From Catonia carolina (Eukaryota > Arthropoda > Insecta > Hemiptera > Achilidae), in contig JAQMRL010000003.1 of NCBI GenBank assembly GCA_035578175.1, positions 83,649,969 to 83,713,968 of the forward strand: DNA of 64,000 nt. Reading direction: 5' to 3'. A program made the translations under genes and the position numbers. The number at the start of each line of letters is the position of its first letter. Position 1 is the stretch's first letter. Below the pieces are notes generated by a model. That model saw only the letters and a program-made list of their open reading frames with translations, was not told where the DNA came from and ran no database searches. Below, piece by piece: positions 21,022 to 30,721 of this stretch.

Positions 21022-21585
21022 ATGGTGTGAAACTCACACAATTTATCTCGCTAATGTAAATAATGATAAGTATAATCTACGTACAATCATGAGTAAATAA
21101 TTTTGTAGAAAAACATAACCTAATTTTAATCATAGGTGAATGACGCAAAATGAAATTCAACCTCTCAGAACATAATATACAGAAAATTACTAATTGACGC
21201 TAAACGAAGTCTCTTTAAATAAAAAAAGGCTTGAAACAAACAATGTAGATTTTTTTAAAAATTTTCTATAACTTTAATTATATAATTACACTCTTGTCGT
21301 AATATGCATACTAAGGCCGCAATCGTAATATATCCCATGTTTTACCGATTTTGATGAGAAAAATACAGAAAATCACTAAATGATGCTAAACTAAGCGTTG
21401 TAGAAAACAACTAGAAATAACAGTTGTAGATTTTTAAATTTTCTCAACTTTAATTAAGTTATAAATACGTTTTCCTAAAATTCATATTAGGTCCGCAATC
21501 TTAAAAAAATTTACCACGAGAGCACAGCCCCCCGAGAATTTCAGCAGACATAGCGTTTACCTTATCTTATAGAGTTTTTTGTATA
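21022..21585 (-). repeat. Family-D copy, truncated
   Basis: Starts ggtgtgaaactcacacaatt (terminal hairpin) and shares tgaatgacgcaaaatgaaat, the aaaattactaattgacgcta block and the agaatttcagcagacat block with 43.3-43.9 kb. The other half is lost. Confidence 0.7.
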
Positions 21586-21641
21586 TTTTTATAACTACTA
21601 GTAGTTTGTTGAACGTGTTGAATTCCAGCTTTATCCTTCGG

Positions 21642-21821
21642 GGTTGGCCCGTTGGCGTATTGGTTAGCGCAACTGGCTTTTACGCCGAGGTCCCGGGTTC
21701 GATTCCTGGTTAGATCTGCCATTTTTCAATCACTCATCTTCATGTATCACCTTCTCACCACCTGCATTAGCAGCAATGCAAAACAGTCAGACGTAAAACA
21801 AAAACAAAAACAAATAAATTC
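21642..21821 (+). repeat. SINE-C, full copy with 9-bp TSD
   Basis: The head is gttggcccgttggcgtattg, the B box is ccgggttcgattcctggt, the body holds tatcaccttctcaccacctg, and the tail is cagacgtaaaacaaaaacaa. The sequence atccttcgg at 21633-21641 and 21822-21830 is an exact 9-bp duplication, showing a clean retroposition event. Confidence 0.88.
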
Positions 21822-21830
21822 ATCCTTCGG

Positions 21831-22321
21831 ACAATCTATGGTGTTTAATTTTACTTTTTTAGCTTTACAAGTAGTTCCAAGTTGAAATACATTTCAATAC
21901 TTGATTTTTAGTCTTATACAAAATTATTAATTTTAAAATCGCGGTAAGCACTTTACTTATTCCAATTTTTTTTTAAAGAATGAAATAAAAATAACGCAAT
22001 GTAATGCTAATTTATTTAACTTATTCATAAAAAATCTTAATAGCCTACAGAACAATAAACTGGAAAAACTTGTTTAAACACCTATAAACTAATAAAATAA
22101 AAAAAAATTTGGTTTAGGCCTATATTGTAATAAATATAACGGTAATTTTATTGTTTATTTTAATGATAATACTTAAGTATTATATTGTTCTTTTTTACCT
22201 AAAGTTAGTTGAATAATGTCTTACGTAATACAATTTATTTTAAACCGAAATTCACGCATAACTGTAGATACATAGTTATTTTATTTACTCAGTCAATATA
22301 AAAAATATTTTTTCTTGCAGC
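21831..22321. other. AT-rich spacer
   Basis: No feature recognised. Confidence 0.4.
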
Positions 22322-22332
22322 AAATATTACGT

Positions 22333-22728
22333 GTTGTTGTTTAGGTCAACAGCCGAAAGGCTGGTTTGAACCTCTAGATGTTTTACTAAGTAAAACGAGG
22401 AGTGAGGTGGTTTACCATTGCCTTCCTCACTGAGTGGAAAAGTACGCTTATCAGCATGCCGGGCCCTCTGAAAAGCACATATTTTCCACTCTGTAAATGA
22501 AAACTTCACTTCATTCACCACAGGGTCTGGCTGTACAATGAAATTCATTACTTTCAGAGAAGATAACTCTGATTAGTGTCACAGTACACCTCTACCTCTT
22601 CTGTTCTTAAATGATTCAGTCATTTAATTGACTGACCATGTGATAAGAAACAGAACTATTTATTTTAGCCCTGCAACGAACAGATTGAGTGTAAATAATT
22701 TGACACTCCACCTGTCTGTTATGGGCAG
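22333..22728 (-). repeat. SINE-A, complete copy with 11-bp TSD
   Basis: This is a 396-bp full-length unit flanked by aaatattacgt at 22322-22332 and 22729-22739. Its minus-strand ORF (22327-22548, 73 codons) reads MNFIVQPDPVVNEVKFSF at the start and PPHSSFYLVKHLEVQTSLSA near the end. It was inserted into unique AT-rich DNA. Confidence 0.92.
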
Positions 22729-23366
22729 AAATATTACGTATATAAACCTAAAATTATTAAAATTATTTTGACTTGAAGTATATCCAATGTCTGCAACCGT
22801 GTACTTTATAACGAAATAAAATTTTCCTCTTAAAGCCTTTACAATTTGCATATTGAATTTAATGAGAGTGAGAAGCGGTAGCAAGTGAATTTACAGTGTT
22901 ATAATAGTGCCATATTTTTTAATTATTAAGATTAGAAGCTATAGATGATGGATAAGATTAGAAGATTAAACGTAGTTCAGCCAGCTGTGACATACAGTTG
23001 TGAAACACTATTTAAACTGAACAGGATGGAGATATTACAAAAATTGGAAAGACAGGTAATAAAAACATACATCAACAAGAAACGCCAGAGAGAGGGTAGT
23101 TGGAGACTTCAACCAAACGAACTGGTTTACCGGGAACATGAACCCATAATAGATATAATAAAAAACCGAGGATATCATTCTTTTGGACATCTGATGTGGC
23201 CACCGGAAGATAGGATTACACGGAGGATTGTGTTCAAATCATTCAACATCAAAAACTCGCCAGCATGGATAAAAGAAATTAAAGAAGACATGGAAGAATT
23301 AGGGGTAGTCATTAAAGACCTTGTCACCGGATGGCGACATTATGTGGCTAACCTTATTATTTTGGT

Positions 23367-23604
23367 AGCCCTGAAAAGGGCCGTTTTTGTGTGTGTGTGT
23401 GTCCGCCGAGGCGGACAGAGGTGTTTGATGGTCCTGAAAAGGGCCGATGTAAACCTTATTGAATTGGTCCTGAGAAGGACCGTTGTGCCGGTCTCGAAGT
23501 AGACCGGTGTACGCAGCGCGTGGCTGCGATGAGAGCCGTGGCTCAGGTTGATGGTCCTGAGAAGGGCCGGATAAAACCTTATTAAATTGGTCCTGAGAAG
23601 GACC
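23367..23604 (-). repeat. Array of five histone-type 3' stem-loops
   Basis: On the minus strand, five 16-nt hairpins match the metazoan histone mRNA 3' stem-loop pattern of a 6-bp stem and 4-nt loop. They are at 23589-23604 and 23466-23481 (both GGTCCTTCTCAGGACC), 23553-23568 (GGCCCTTCTCAGGACC), 23430-23445 (GGCCCTTTTCAGGACC) and 23367-23382 (GGCCCTTTTCAGGGCT, followed by accaaaa). The first pair of units repeats with a period of 123 bp (23466 to 23589 and 23430 to 23553). Other perfect hairpins sit between them: ccggtctc-type arms at 23488-23507 and 23611-23630, and gcagc/gctgc at 23513-23527 and 23636-23650. The match to the histone motif is seen; a role in 3' end formation is inference. 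No histone coding sequence was found. Confidence 0.75.
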
Positions 23605-23997
23605 GTTGTGCTGGTCTCGACGGAGACCGGCGTAGGCAGCGCGTGGCTGCGACGAGAAGCTGGGCGACACGGCGTGTCGTCGTCCAGCGGAGACGTCATC
23701 TTCTTCCCTCGCGGTAGTGCGTCGATGGCTGCTTCGTCGGGTCTGGTGGACGTAAGGCTCGGTCGAGGGACCGCTGTGGGCATCGCTCGCGTCAGCGGGC
23801 GATGACGATCCGGTCGACGGCTTACGGTGACGGGTCGGTGAGCGGAAGCATTATCTTCTCTCTTGCGGGGTCGTCGATTAGTTCTCGCTGGAGTCTGGCA
23901 GCCATGTGCCGTGGTGGACGTCTCGTCTGCTGCCTGGTGGAAATGAATTCCTCGGTGTCTTGATTGGAATTGAATCGATTCGGCTCAGTGCAGCGCT

Positions 23998-24007
23998 GTT
24001 TATATAG
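23998..24007 (-). promoter_or_regulatory. TATA box of the solo LTR
   Basis: The minus-strand ctatataaac lies about 165 bp inside the LTR's 5' end, with GC-rich sequence on both sides. Start of transcription would be expected near 23970-23978. Its position fits a U3/R boundary. Confidence 0.5.
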
Positions 24008-24400
24008 CTGCCGAGAGCGCTGTTGTAGAGAGCGGTGACTGACTTGGCCTTGATGACAAAGGCCTTTGCAGTGTGGAGCCGAAAGCTTTGTCGCTGTGCT
24101 GTCAAAGGCCGGGAGAACAATTAAAGCCGGCAACACAGTAAATGATTAATTAGAAGGGGTAGCGGTGACAACCTCTTGAAAAATACGCCGAAATTAAATT
24201 GCTTAAAGACGAAAACACAAGATTCCAAACAAGGTAGGATAAAGGAACATTAACAAATAGGGGTTTTTCAGAAGAGGAAAGGGAAAGAAGATTAATCCGA
24301 ATGAGTAACTATTAGGAAAAAATAAGAGCTAACATCAAAAGATTCCCCTATAAAATGGCTAAAGGAGTTCAATAAAGTCAAAAAAGTAAAAAAAATATTA

Positions 24401-24756
24401 GAAAATTTTTTGACTTCATAATATAACTTAAATTAACTAATCGACTATAAAGGCACTAATTGTTTTTTTTACCTGCGGTCTGATAGTTTCTCAAACAAAC
24501 GAGATCTTTCTAAAAAATTCACCGCTATTTTTATACATATTGAAATGAATCAAAATATAAACAAACGTTTTTAATAGTCTGATTTCTTAGAACTCCTATT
24601 CAAAACATCTCATTCATTGCAGTTCACTATCAATGTTCAACATACTGCACCCCATACCGTACACAATTTATTCCATCAACCATTTGTAGATTAATATTAA
24701 AATATATATCAGTATAAAAATACATAAAAAACATTACTATTATTTTTTAATCCCTT
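24401..24756. other. AT-rich spacer
   Basis: No feature recognised. Confidence 0.4.
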
Positions 24757-25006
24757 ATGTGTGTACGTTGCAATCTGTTCAATTCAGAACAATGAGCAAC
24801 CCACCCTTGGGAACAAGTTTGAGACCGATACTCTAGACCCATCTGATGGGTCAAAAAACTTATATGTACCCAATGAGATGAGGATGATAAGTATGACATT
24901 TAAATGAGGTGCAGTATAGTACAGACCCAGGCCGAAAATTCCTGAAAGAGTATGGTTAATTGAACCCCAACCATCAAAGTATACTGGTAACCACTATCTA
25001 TGCTAT

Positions 25007-25375
25007 TTTTCAAGGCTGATGAGCTCTGAACGTCTGCATTGCCCCCTACTCACTTTATAGCTAGCCAATGACGTGCCACCAACGTTGCCAATACTTGCTC
25101 TTGTAGCTTTGGTAAATATTTCGTCGGCCATTGTTTTGGTCTTTCAATAACAATTATAACCTATAACCATACAATCAGCTGATTATATTATAAAGTTTTG
25201 CATGTTAACGCGCTCTATAATCGATGTGTTCAGTACGAGATGCAAGACGAAAGTAAACTATTGCGGCTCTTATACGCATGCACGCGTAATGTTTGTCAGG
25301 TACAATCTGACAACGCTGGCAAACATTCTGATTGGTCTAAACGTGTGGAACAGCAGAGCTCATCAACCGTGAAAA
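25007..25375. mobile_element. MITE-like element with 22-bp TIRs
   Basis: The left end ttttcaaggctgatgagctc and the right end gagctcatcaaccgtgaaaa are inverted repeats over 22 bp with two mismatches. The 369-bp body has no supported coding sequence. A second copy of the left end (gggctgatgagttctgaacg) is at 33688. No exact target duplication could be read. Confidence 0.75.
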
Positions 25376-25410
25376 GTATATTTGTTTTAAAATCCGTATA
25401 AAAGTAACTA

Positions 25411-25785
25411 GAGCGGGTGCCAAATAAGCTTACCGGTGTAGCTGCGCGAACAGTTCGGATTCAGTCGGTAGATTTCGTGTCTTAGTTCCGAACTGCCTAT
25501 TAAATCACATGTTCTAAATGATGTAAATTATCATCTATTAGCGACGTTAAAAACATTCAGTTGTAAACATTGTATACAACAATTAATGCCTACCACATAC
25601 AACACATTACAGAGCTAATGTTTTCAGGTTAGCTGATATTTATAACGTTGCGAGAGCGAAGTGACTCTGATCACAGCTAGTACAGCACTGAACCCCACCA
25701 CTCGCTGAGGCAACTGAGCGCTTCATTACCAAAATAAACTTTCTGCGCACTTCAGATAACCGGCAAGCTTATTTGGAGTCCGCTC
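25411..25785. mobile_element. MITE-like element with 28-bp TIRs
   Basis: The terminal repeats gagcgggtgccaaataagct (25411-) and agcttatttggagtccgctc (to 25785) match at 23 of 28 positions. This 375-bp non-coding element is inserted into SINE-B between gtaacta and acctttac. The target duplication is unclear. Confidence 0.78.
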
Positions 25786-25873
25786 ACCTTTACTGGGATT
25801 TGAACCAAGAACCTTTATCTACGAAAATCAGCTGTTAAATAGCTGATTCGCGGTGACGACTTTACCTCTAGAC

Positions 25874-26934
25874 CAGCGGTCTCAAACACGCAGCTCAGTA
25901 ACTGATTTTTTGCTGCCCGCGATGAATTCTCATAATTTCAATGTTAAAAATTATAGTTGTTATACCTACTAAAAAATGGTAGATGATTTTTTTTAATAGC
26001 AAACATTTTTTAATAAATTATAAAATTAAGTTGAGTAAAAGTTGCCTATAGAATAGAAAAATCTTATAATGTTTGCGAAGAAAGAATTTTCTCTTGTACT
26101 GCCTACACTGCAGTTTGTGGTAACACTGTTTGTTCAGAATTATTCGGCCCGCCCAGTGTTTGTAAAATTTTTTAAGGAGGACTGTATGATGGTTTTGACT
26201 GAAAATTTTTATTTTTCAGTTTTTTATGTTTTTCAATAGTTTAGACCTAGATCTACCACAATAACATTAAATCACGACAAAAAAAAATTAATGAAAAAAA
26301 TTTAAGTTTTTATCAGGTTTATCCTAAAAAATTAACTTTTCGCCAAGAACAAATATTTTTCATATTTTTATATTACTCCTTTTAGTGCAAAAAGAAATTT
26401 AGTTATTTATATTAATATCTGCTTCACTATTTTTAATATTCTCCACTGTTGGTGCAGCTTTGTAACCAACTGTTGATGGGGAATTAAACTTGTTTGTGTA
26501 CATTTTGTTTTTCATTTGTGCCTTTTCCCGTAAATTTAGATTTTTAACACAGGTACGTTTTTCTCAGAAACCATTTAACGTACCTGGCTGAAATTTTTAC
26601 CAGTTAATTATCATGTACATGCACATTCACCAAATTGTTTTAACTTCCTCAGGTGCTTAAAAAATTAGTAATGTGCAAAAAACGTAGAAAAAGTTGTAAA
26701 CATTTTATGTTATTCGTTATTCTTTTAAAACCTTGATGGTCCAACAAATTAAATTGAAAAAAATGTCAGTAGCTAAAAGTAGCTTACAACTATAAGTGTG
26801 TAAAGTTTCATTTTCGTATCTTTCATCAATCCTATGAAAAATGTATTTAAAAATAGCAAATTTAACATTGGCGGGATACAAAGTACAGTCTCCCCTTAAG
26901 TGGCCCTCTGAAGGCTACGAGTTTGAGACCGCTG
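25874..26934. mobile_element. hAT-like non-autonomous element
   Basis: The ends are cagcggtctcaaac (25874-25887) and gtttgagaccgctg (26921-26934), a perfect 14-bp inverted repeat of the CAGnGGTnTCAAAC type usual for hAT elements. The flanks ctctagac (25866-25873) and cattagac (26935-26942) agree at 6 of 8 bases, as expected for an aged 8-bp hAT duplication. Without the nested family-C element the hAT body is only about 340 bp, so it never carried a transposase. Confidence 0.8.
26176..26895 (-). mobile_element. Family-C TTAA element nested in the hAT
   Basis: This 720-bp element is flanked by TTAA on both sides (26172-26175 and 26896-26899), with ends ggaggactgtatgatgg and gtacagtctcccc. It is an inverted copy of the elements at 3.35 and 41.70 kb. 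No ORF of note. Confidence 0.85.
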
Positions 26935-26962
26935 CATTAGACCAACCTAGTGGGTCAAAAAA

Positions 26963-28799
26963 CCATTATTGATTAACTAAACTGTGGAGACTAAAATTGT
27001 AAAAATAGTACGTGTTTAATTGCAAAGACAATTCAGATTCATTAAAAAAAGTAAATAAATAAAACATTTTTTTTATAGGACATTATTATAGATATATAAT
27101 TTACACAAATACAGTTAAACGACACAAGACAGAAATTGCAATGTAATTCTACAGATGTATTTCAATAACAATAAAACAAACATACCATAAAATAAACAAT
27201 AGAAACAGTTAATAACAATTTATCTACTAACTTAAATAGTCGTTTATATTGTACAGTAAAGTTATATTGTAAAGATGGTTATGGTAAATTTGTTAGGATA
27301 TTTCTAATAGATATTAGAATCGGTAGAATTGAATAGATAACTTAGGATTATCTCCAAATATGGTCGTTAACGATTGAAGCTATCGGCTAGTGATTACACC
27401 GTAACTTATTCTGTTATATTCTGTACACTGTATTACAAACTATACTATAATATACGACGATTGTATATTACATTTTATATATTAAATTACCATTCGTTGT
27501 TTCATTCATTTGTTGTAAATTTTAACATTCATTCACAAGCGGTTTTCTATTTCTTACTTTTTATTTGTGTAAAACCATATTACAAGTACGTAAATTAATT
27601 TTAGGGTTATCTGGAATCACTTTTTACAGCCAACACTCTCGCCTTAATTTTTTAAATTAATAATTACTCATAATTTGTTAAATTAATTAAAGTATGAGGA
27701 AGTGAACACGTCTTTAGGCGCACCTTGCGCTCTTTCTGAACAGTGAACGAAACTGAATCGTCACACTCGGGTCGGTGACGCTGAATCGGGTGTACTTAGC
27801 TTGAGTCGATGTCAGCCAGGGAGTTGACTGTCTGAGCTGTCAGTCTCTAGTCGTAATCAGCCATGTTTACTGTCTAAAAACGAGTATTAAAGTTTTTCTA
27901 GACATTAAATAAATTCGAATCTAAAGTAATTATAACATATATCAGTGTTTCCATAAACCTATTGTTTCATTCTCAGAATAAAATAGCAATGAAGAAGTCC
28001 AATCAGAGCAAAATTTCACTAAATTATTAATTCATAAATATAATTTTATATTTTTTAACTATATTATATAAATATTATTTAAAGGTTTCAGAATAAAATA
28101 TTAAGAAATTTTGTAAATGCTCCTTGATATTTAAGAAACACTGATATATGGTAAGTAATATATGGGTTAAGTATGAGTACTTAAACATTCCATTTGTTAA
28201 AGAAGAAATAAGAAGGATAAGCAAAAAATCTCACGTTAAATTGTAAACACATATATATCATTTAGCTCTAAATTCACTAGAGAATAGTCAAACCACCAGA
28301 CGTTTCAAACGGCATCATGTCTAGATCATCTGATCTCCGTTACAGATTATAAAGAAACAAAAAAGAAAAAAAAGAAAAATTAACGCATAGAAATAATTAA
28401 ACAAAAAATACAAAATAAATAACTAACAGGCTAAATATTTTATTAATACTCGTACAAATGACTTTTTTTTAACTGCAATTTAGAATAAAAAAAATTAAAT
28501 TGCATAAAATATATTTTTAGTTGCTTTTTTATGGAAGGGCTTTAATGGAAGCCCCCTCCTTCATGTCATTTTGTATTACTATATAACTCACTTATAGTAG
28601 CTTCTTACTGATTGTGTATCGTAATTAATCACTCAAAAGATTTTTGTAACTAATATTACTTTATGAGTATAGAAATAAAAATAAATAATTTCATTTAAAA
28701 TGAAATAATAATATCACCTTGTTTCTGATATACCGAACTAAAATCCATTATACAGTATTACATCAATGTAAATTGATGTAATTGATGAAACAATATAAT
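26963..28799. other. AT-rich stretch, no gene recognised
   Basis: A slightly GC-richer patch at 27710-27860 (gagtcgatgtcagccaggga and similar) carries no coding similarity that I can see. The rest is A/T runs. Confidence 0.45.
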
Positions 28800-28814
28800 C
28801 AGTCTTGACGTCAT

Positions 28815-29115
28815 CTTGAAGCTTTCCATTAGTCTACCTATCGTCATATCCACTTCTTCAGATAAGGGAAAAGATTGATGTCACTCGATGCTAGACCGAG
28901 GCGGACTGTTTGGCGCATGATCGAAAATATCCCATTGTAATTGCTCAAGAAGTCGTTAGGTTGCAACAACACTATGAGGACGGGCAGTTTCATGAATCAG
29001 AACGATTCCAGAAGTCAGAACTCCTCTTCTTTTGTTTTGAATGGCTCTCCGCTTTGTAAAGTATAACAGTAAAAAACTGGATATTAATCGTTGATCCTCA
29101 TCTGCATGAACTCCA
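28815..29115 (-). pseudogene. mariner-like transposase fragment
   Basis: The minus-strand translation includes TKRRAIQNKRRGVLTSGIVL followed by IHETARPHSVVAT and LLEQLQWDIFDHAPNS, then SFPLSEEVDMTIGRLMESFK. The HETARPH block corresponds to the second catalytic motif (usually HDNARPH), with the aspartate replaced by glutamate. The third catalytic aspartate region is shifted or deleted. No inverted repeats were found around it. Dead relic. Confidence 0.72.
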
Positions 29116-30159
29116 CCAGAAATACAACGAAGAGCTTCAAGATAACATCAAGACTATTTAAATCCATTGGTGGTACAACAAATTCAATCGTCTAGGTGGT
29201 TATGTCGGAACGTAGCCATAAGTATACTTAACTTTTAATTTAAAATTAATAAAGATTTTTTTGTAAATTCACTTGTCTTTTATTTATGGCCTATTGGAGG
29301 TTTTAAAAAACGACCCTCGTATGTTCTGATGATTTTTTAAAGTCCTTTTACTAGTTTCCATTTGTAAATAGTTTTAATTTATTGGAGAGAGAAATTTATA
29401 AATAAACGTTTTGAAGAACTCCTTAATGACAACATTTTTTTTCAGCCTAAATAATAAAAAAATGCTAGTCTATAAGAATTTATGAATTTACGTATTTAAA
29501 AATCTTACGTACATATGTGTATTTTTCGAAACAGCCTTTTCTCGAATCTCGATGGTTTTTTTGTGTATAGCCTACTATTTATTTTGTATTAACTGGTAAA
29601 TGCCATTTTAAGTTTTAAAATTAAGGAATCTGGTAGATGGCTTAGAACTTTGCCAAAGCGTGTTTTTTGTATTCAAACTGAAAATGATTTTCTATTTAAA
29701 ACTTGTTTTTGTTATTTTTTATGAATTAATTCATGTTAAATTAAGATAATAAACAAACTTCATTATTATTATATATTATTATTATTATTATTATCATTAT
29801 TTCATTATTATCATATAAGTGTGTTTTAAAAAACGATTAAATAAACATTTTTGCCTAAATGACATAATTTTTAGAACATGTGTTTAGACGGTTGCGTTCA
29901 GATGAAAGTGATACCTCGAGACTTTTCAACCACATTTTCCTCCTTATTGGGTTAATACGTAGTAATTTTAGACACACTGAAATATTTTGCGAGAGGTATA
30001 AGAATTTGTGCAAGGATTACTTTGAAAACGAATACTTTTTAATTAAGAGATGATCAATAGCTTTGTTGCACCATAAATCTGGCTAAAATACATCCAGATT
30101 ATAATTTCTTGATCTATATTTATTTATAATATAATTTATTTATATTTTTTGTTTTTGTT
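29116..30159. other. AT-rich spacer with a TTA microsatellite
   Basis: 29760-29813 is an imperfect (ATT)n tract. Nothing else recognised. Confidence 0.5.
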
Positions 30160-30232
30160 GCCTTCATGGTATAATGATAATTTACTAGAATACAATGTGT
30201 AAGGTCCCGGGTTGATTCCCTTATAAATTTTA
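30160..30232 (+). repeat. tRNA-like repeat fragment
   Basis: gccttcatggtataatgata resembles an A-box region, and ggtcccgggttgattccc a T arm/B box. Together they look like a decayed tRNA-derived SINE head. There is no acceptor stem pairing. Confidence 0.45.
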
Positions 30233-30721
30233 CACGGACATAAAATTTGGAATCTTCCACTTCGTTTAGTTTGCTTACCACTGCACTTAGGTGGCAATTG
30301 TCATACATTTAAATAAACTGTATGAGATGACTTATTCTAAAATTTTATAATAAGTCACAAGCCAGCTGGACAAATTGTGTTTTGACTAGGCAATGCTTAT
30401 GAGTAAGTGACTTATGTATAAATGATCTTCACGTTTTGACACTAATTTATCACTTCCTGGCGCTTCCCTCCTTTGTTGTTTCTCAGTACAAAGTAGATTT
30501 TTATATAGTTTATTAATTTATCTAGATTGCTTTGCTATGTTCTTCATTTTGCGAAAACTTTTGATGATTGTTGGAAAAGCAACTGCCATTTTATAGAAGT
30601 TAGTATTGTTAAAACAGTGGTAATATGACCGTATTAAAAAAGGTTGTACTAACACGTCGCGTATTGAAACAGTTTCTATGTGACAGTCAAATAGTGTACA
30701 ATTGTTATCCGGTTGTAAGTA

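Larger units (their letters stand above)
23322..24170 (-). mobile_element. Probable solo LTR, GC-rich, with hairpin array
   Basis: This 849-bp GC-rich island interrupts a LINE relic. Its ends are tgtcaccg (23322-23329) and cggtgaca (24163-24170), so it starts TG and ends CA with short inverted repeats. It is flanked by acct on both sides (23318-23321 and 24171-24174), matching the 4-6 bp duplications of LTR elements. On the minus strand a TATA box (ctatataaac, 24007-23998) suggests that transcription runs toward lower coordinates, giving a U3 of about 170 bp and a long transcribed part. The latter contains a 123-bp tandem duplication and five histone-type stem-loops (separate entries). No gag-pol remains and no protein similarity is seen in the open frames. 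The LTR superfamily cannot be named. Confidence 0.65.
22945..24400 (+). pseudogene. LINE RT C-terminal relic split by a solo LTR
   Basis: The first part (22945-23317) translates openly: VTYSCETLFKLN, LERQVIKTYINKKRQREG, SFGHLMWPPEDRITRR, WIKEIKEDMEELGVVIKDL. After the GC-rich insert the LINE seems to resume at 24175 with EKYAEIKLLKDENTRFQTR and GFSEEERERRLIRMSNY. The 446-codon RT at 30.7 kb has a different C-terminal region, so this is another LINE family, shared with the relic at 1.5-2.0 kb. The RT palm is not included; the 5' end is truncated around 22940. Confidence 0.75.
24757..26962 (-). repeat. SINE-B copy broken up by several insertions
   Basis: Pieces of one minus-strand SINE-B occur in correct order: tail and body at 24757-25000, a short aaatccgtataaaagtaac piece at 25390-25410, the B box and inner hairpin (acctttactgggatttgaac to acctctagac) at 25786-25873, and the head (attagaccaacctagtgggtc) at 26935-26962. 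Between them lie two MITE-like elements and a hAT-like element. A 65-bp foreign piece also sits at 24804-24868. Confidence 0.85.

Noticed and set aside
23299..24136. Open frames of 72-147 codons in the GC-rich island on both strands
   Set aside because: GC-rich sequence has few stops; the frames run across the tandem hairpin units, overlap each other and show no recognisable protein. An initial idea that they are a histone gene was dropped because no histone fold sequence could be found.
25198..25401. 67-codon ORF
   Set aside because: Falls inside a MITE and runs through its terminal repeat.
29760..29813. CRISPR-like direct repeats
   Set aside because: It is an imperfect ATT microsatellite; the genome is eukaryotic and no spacer-repeat structure exists.
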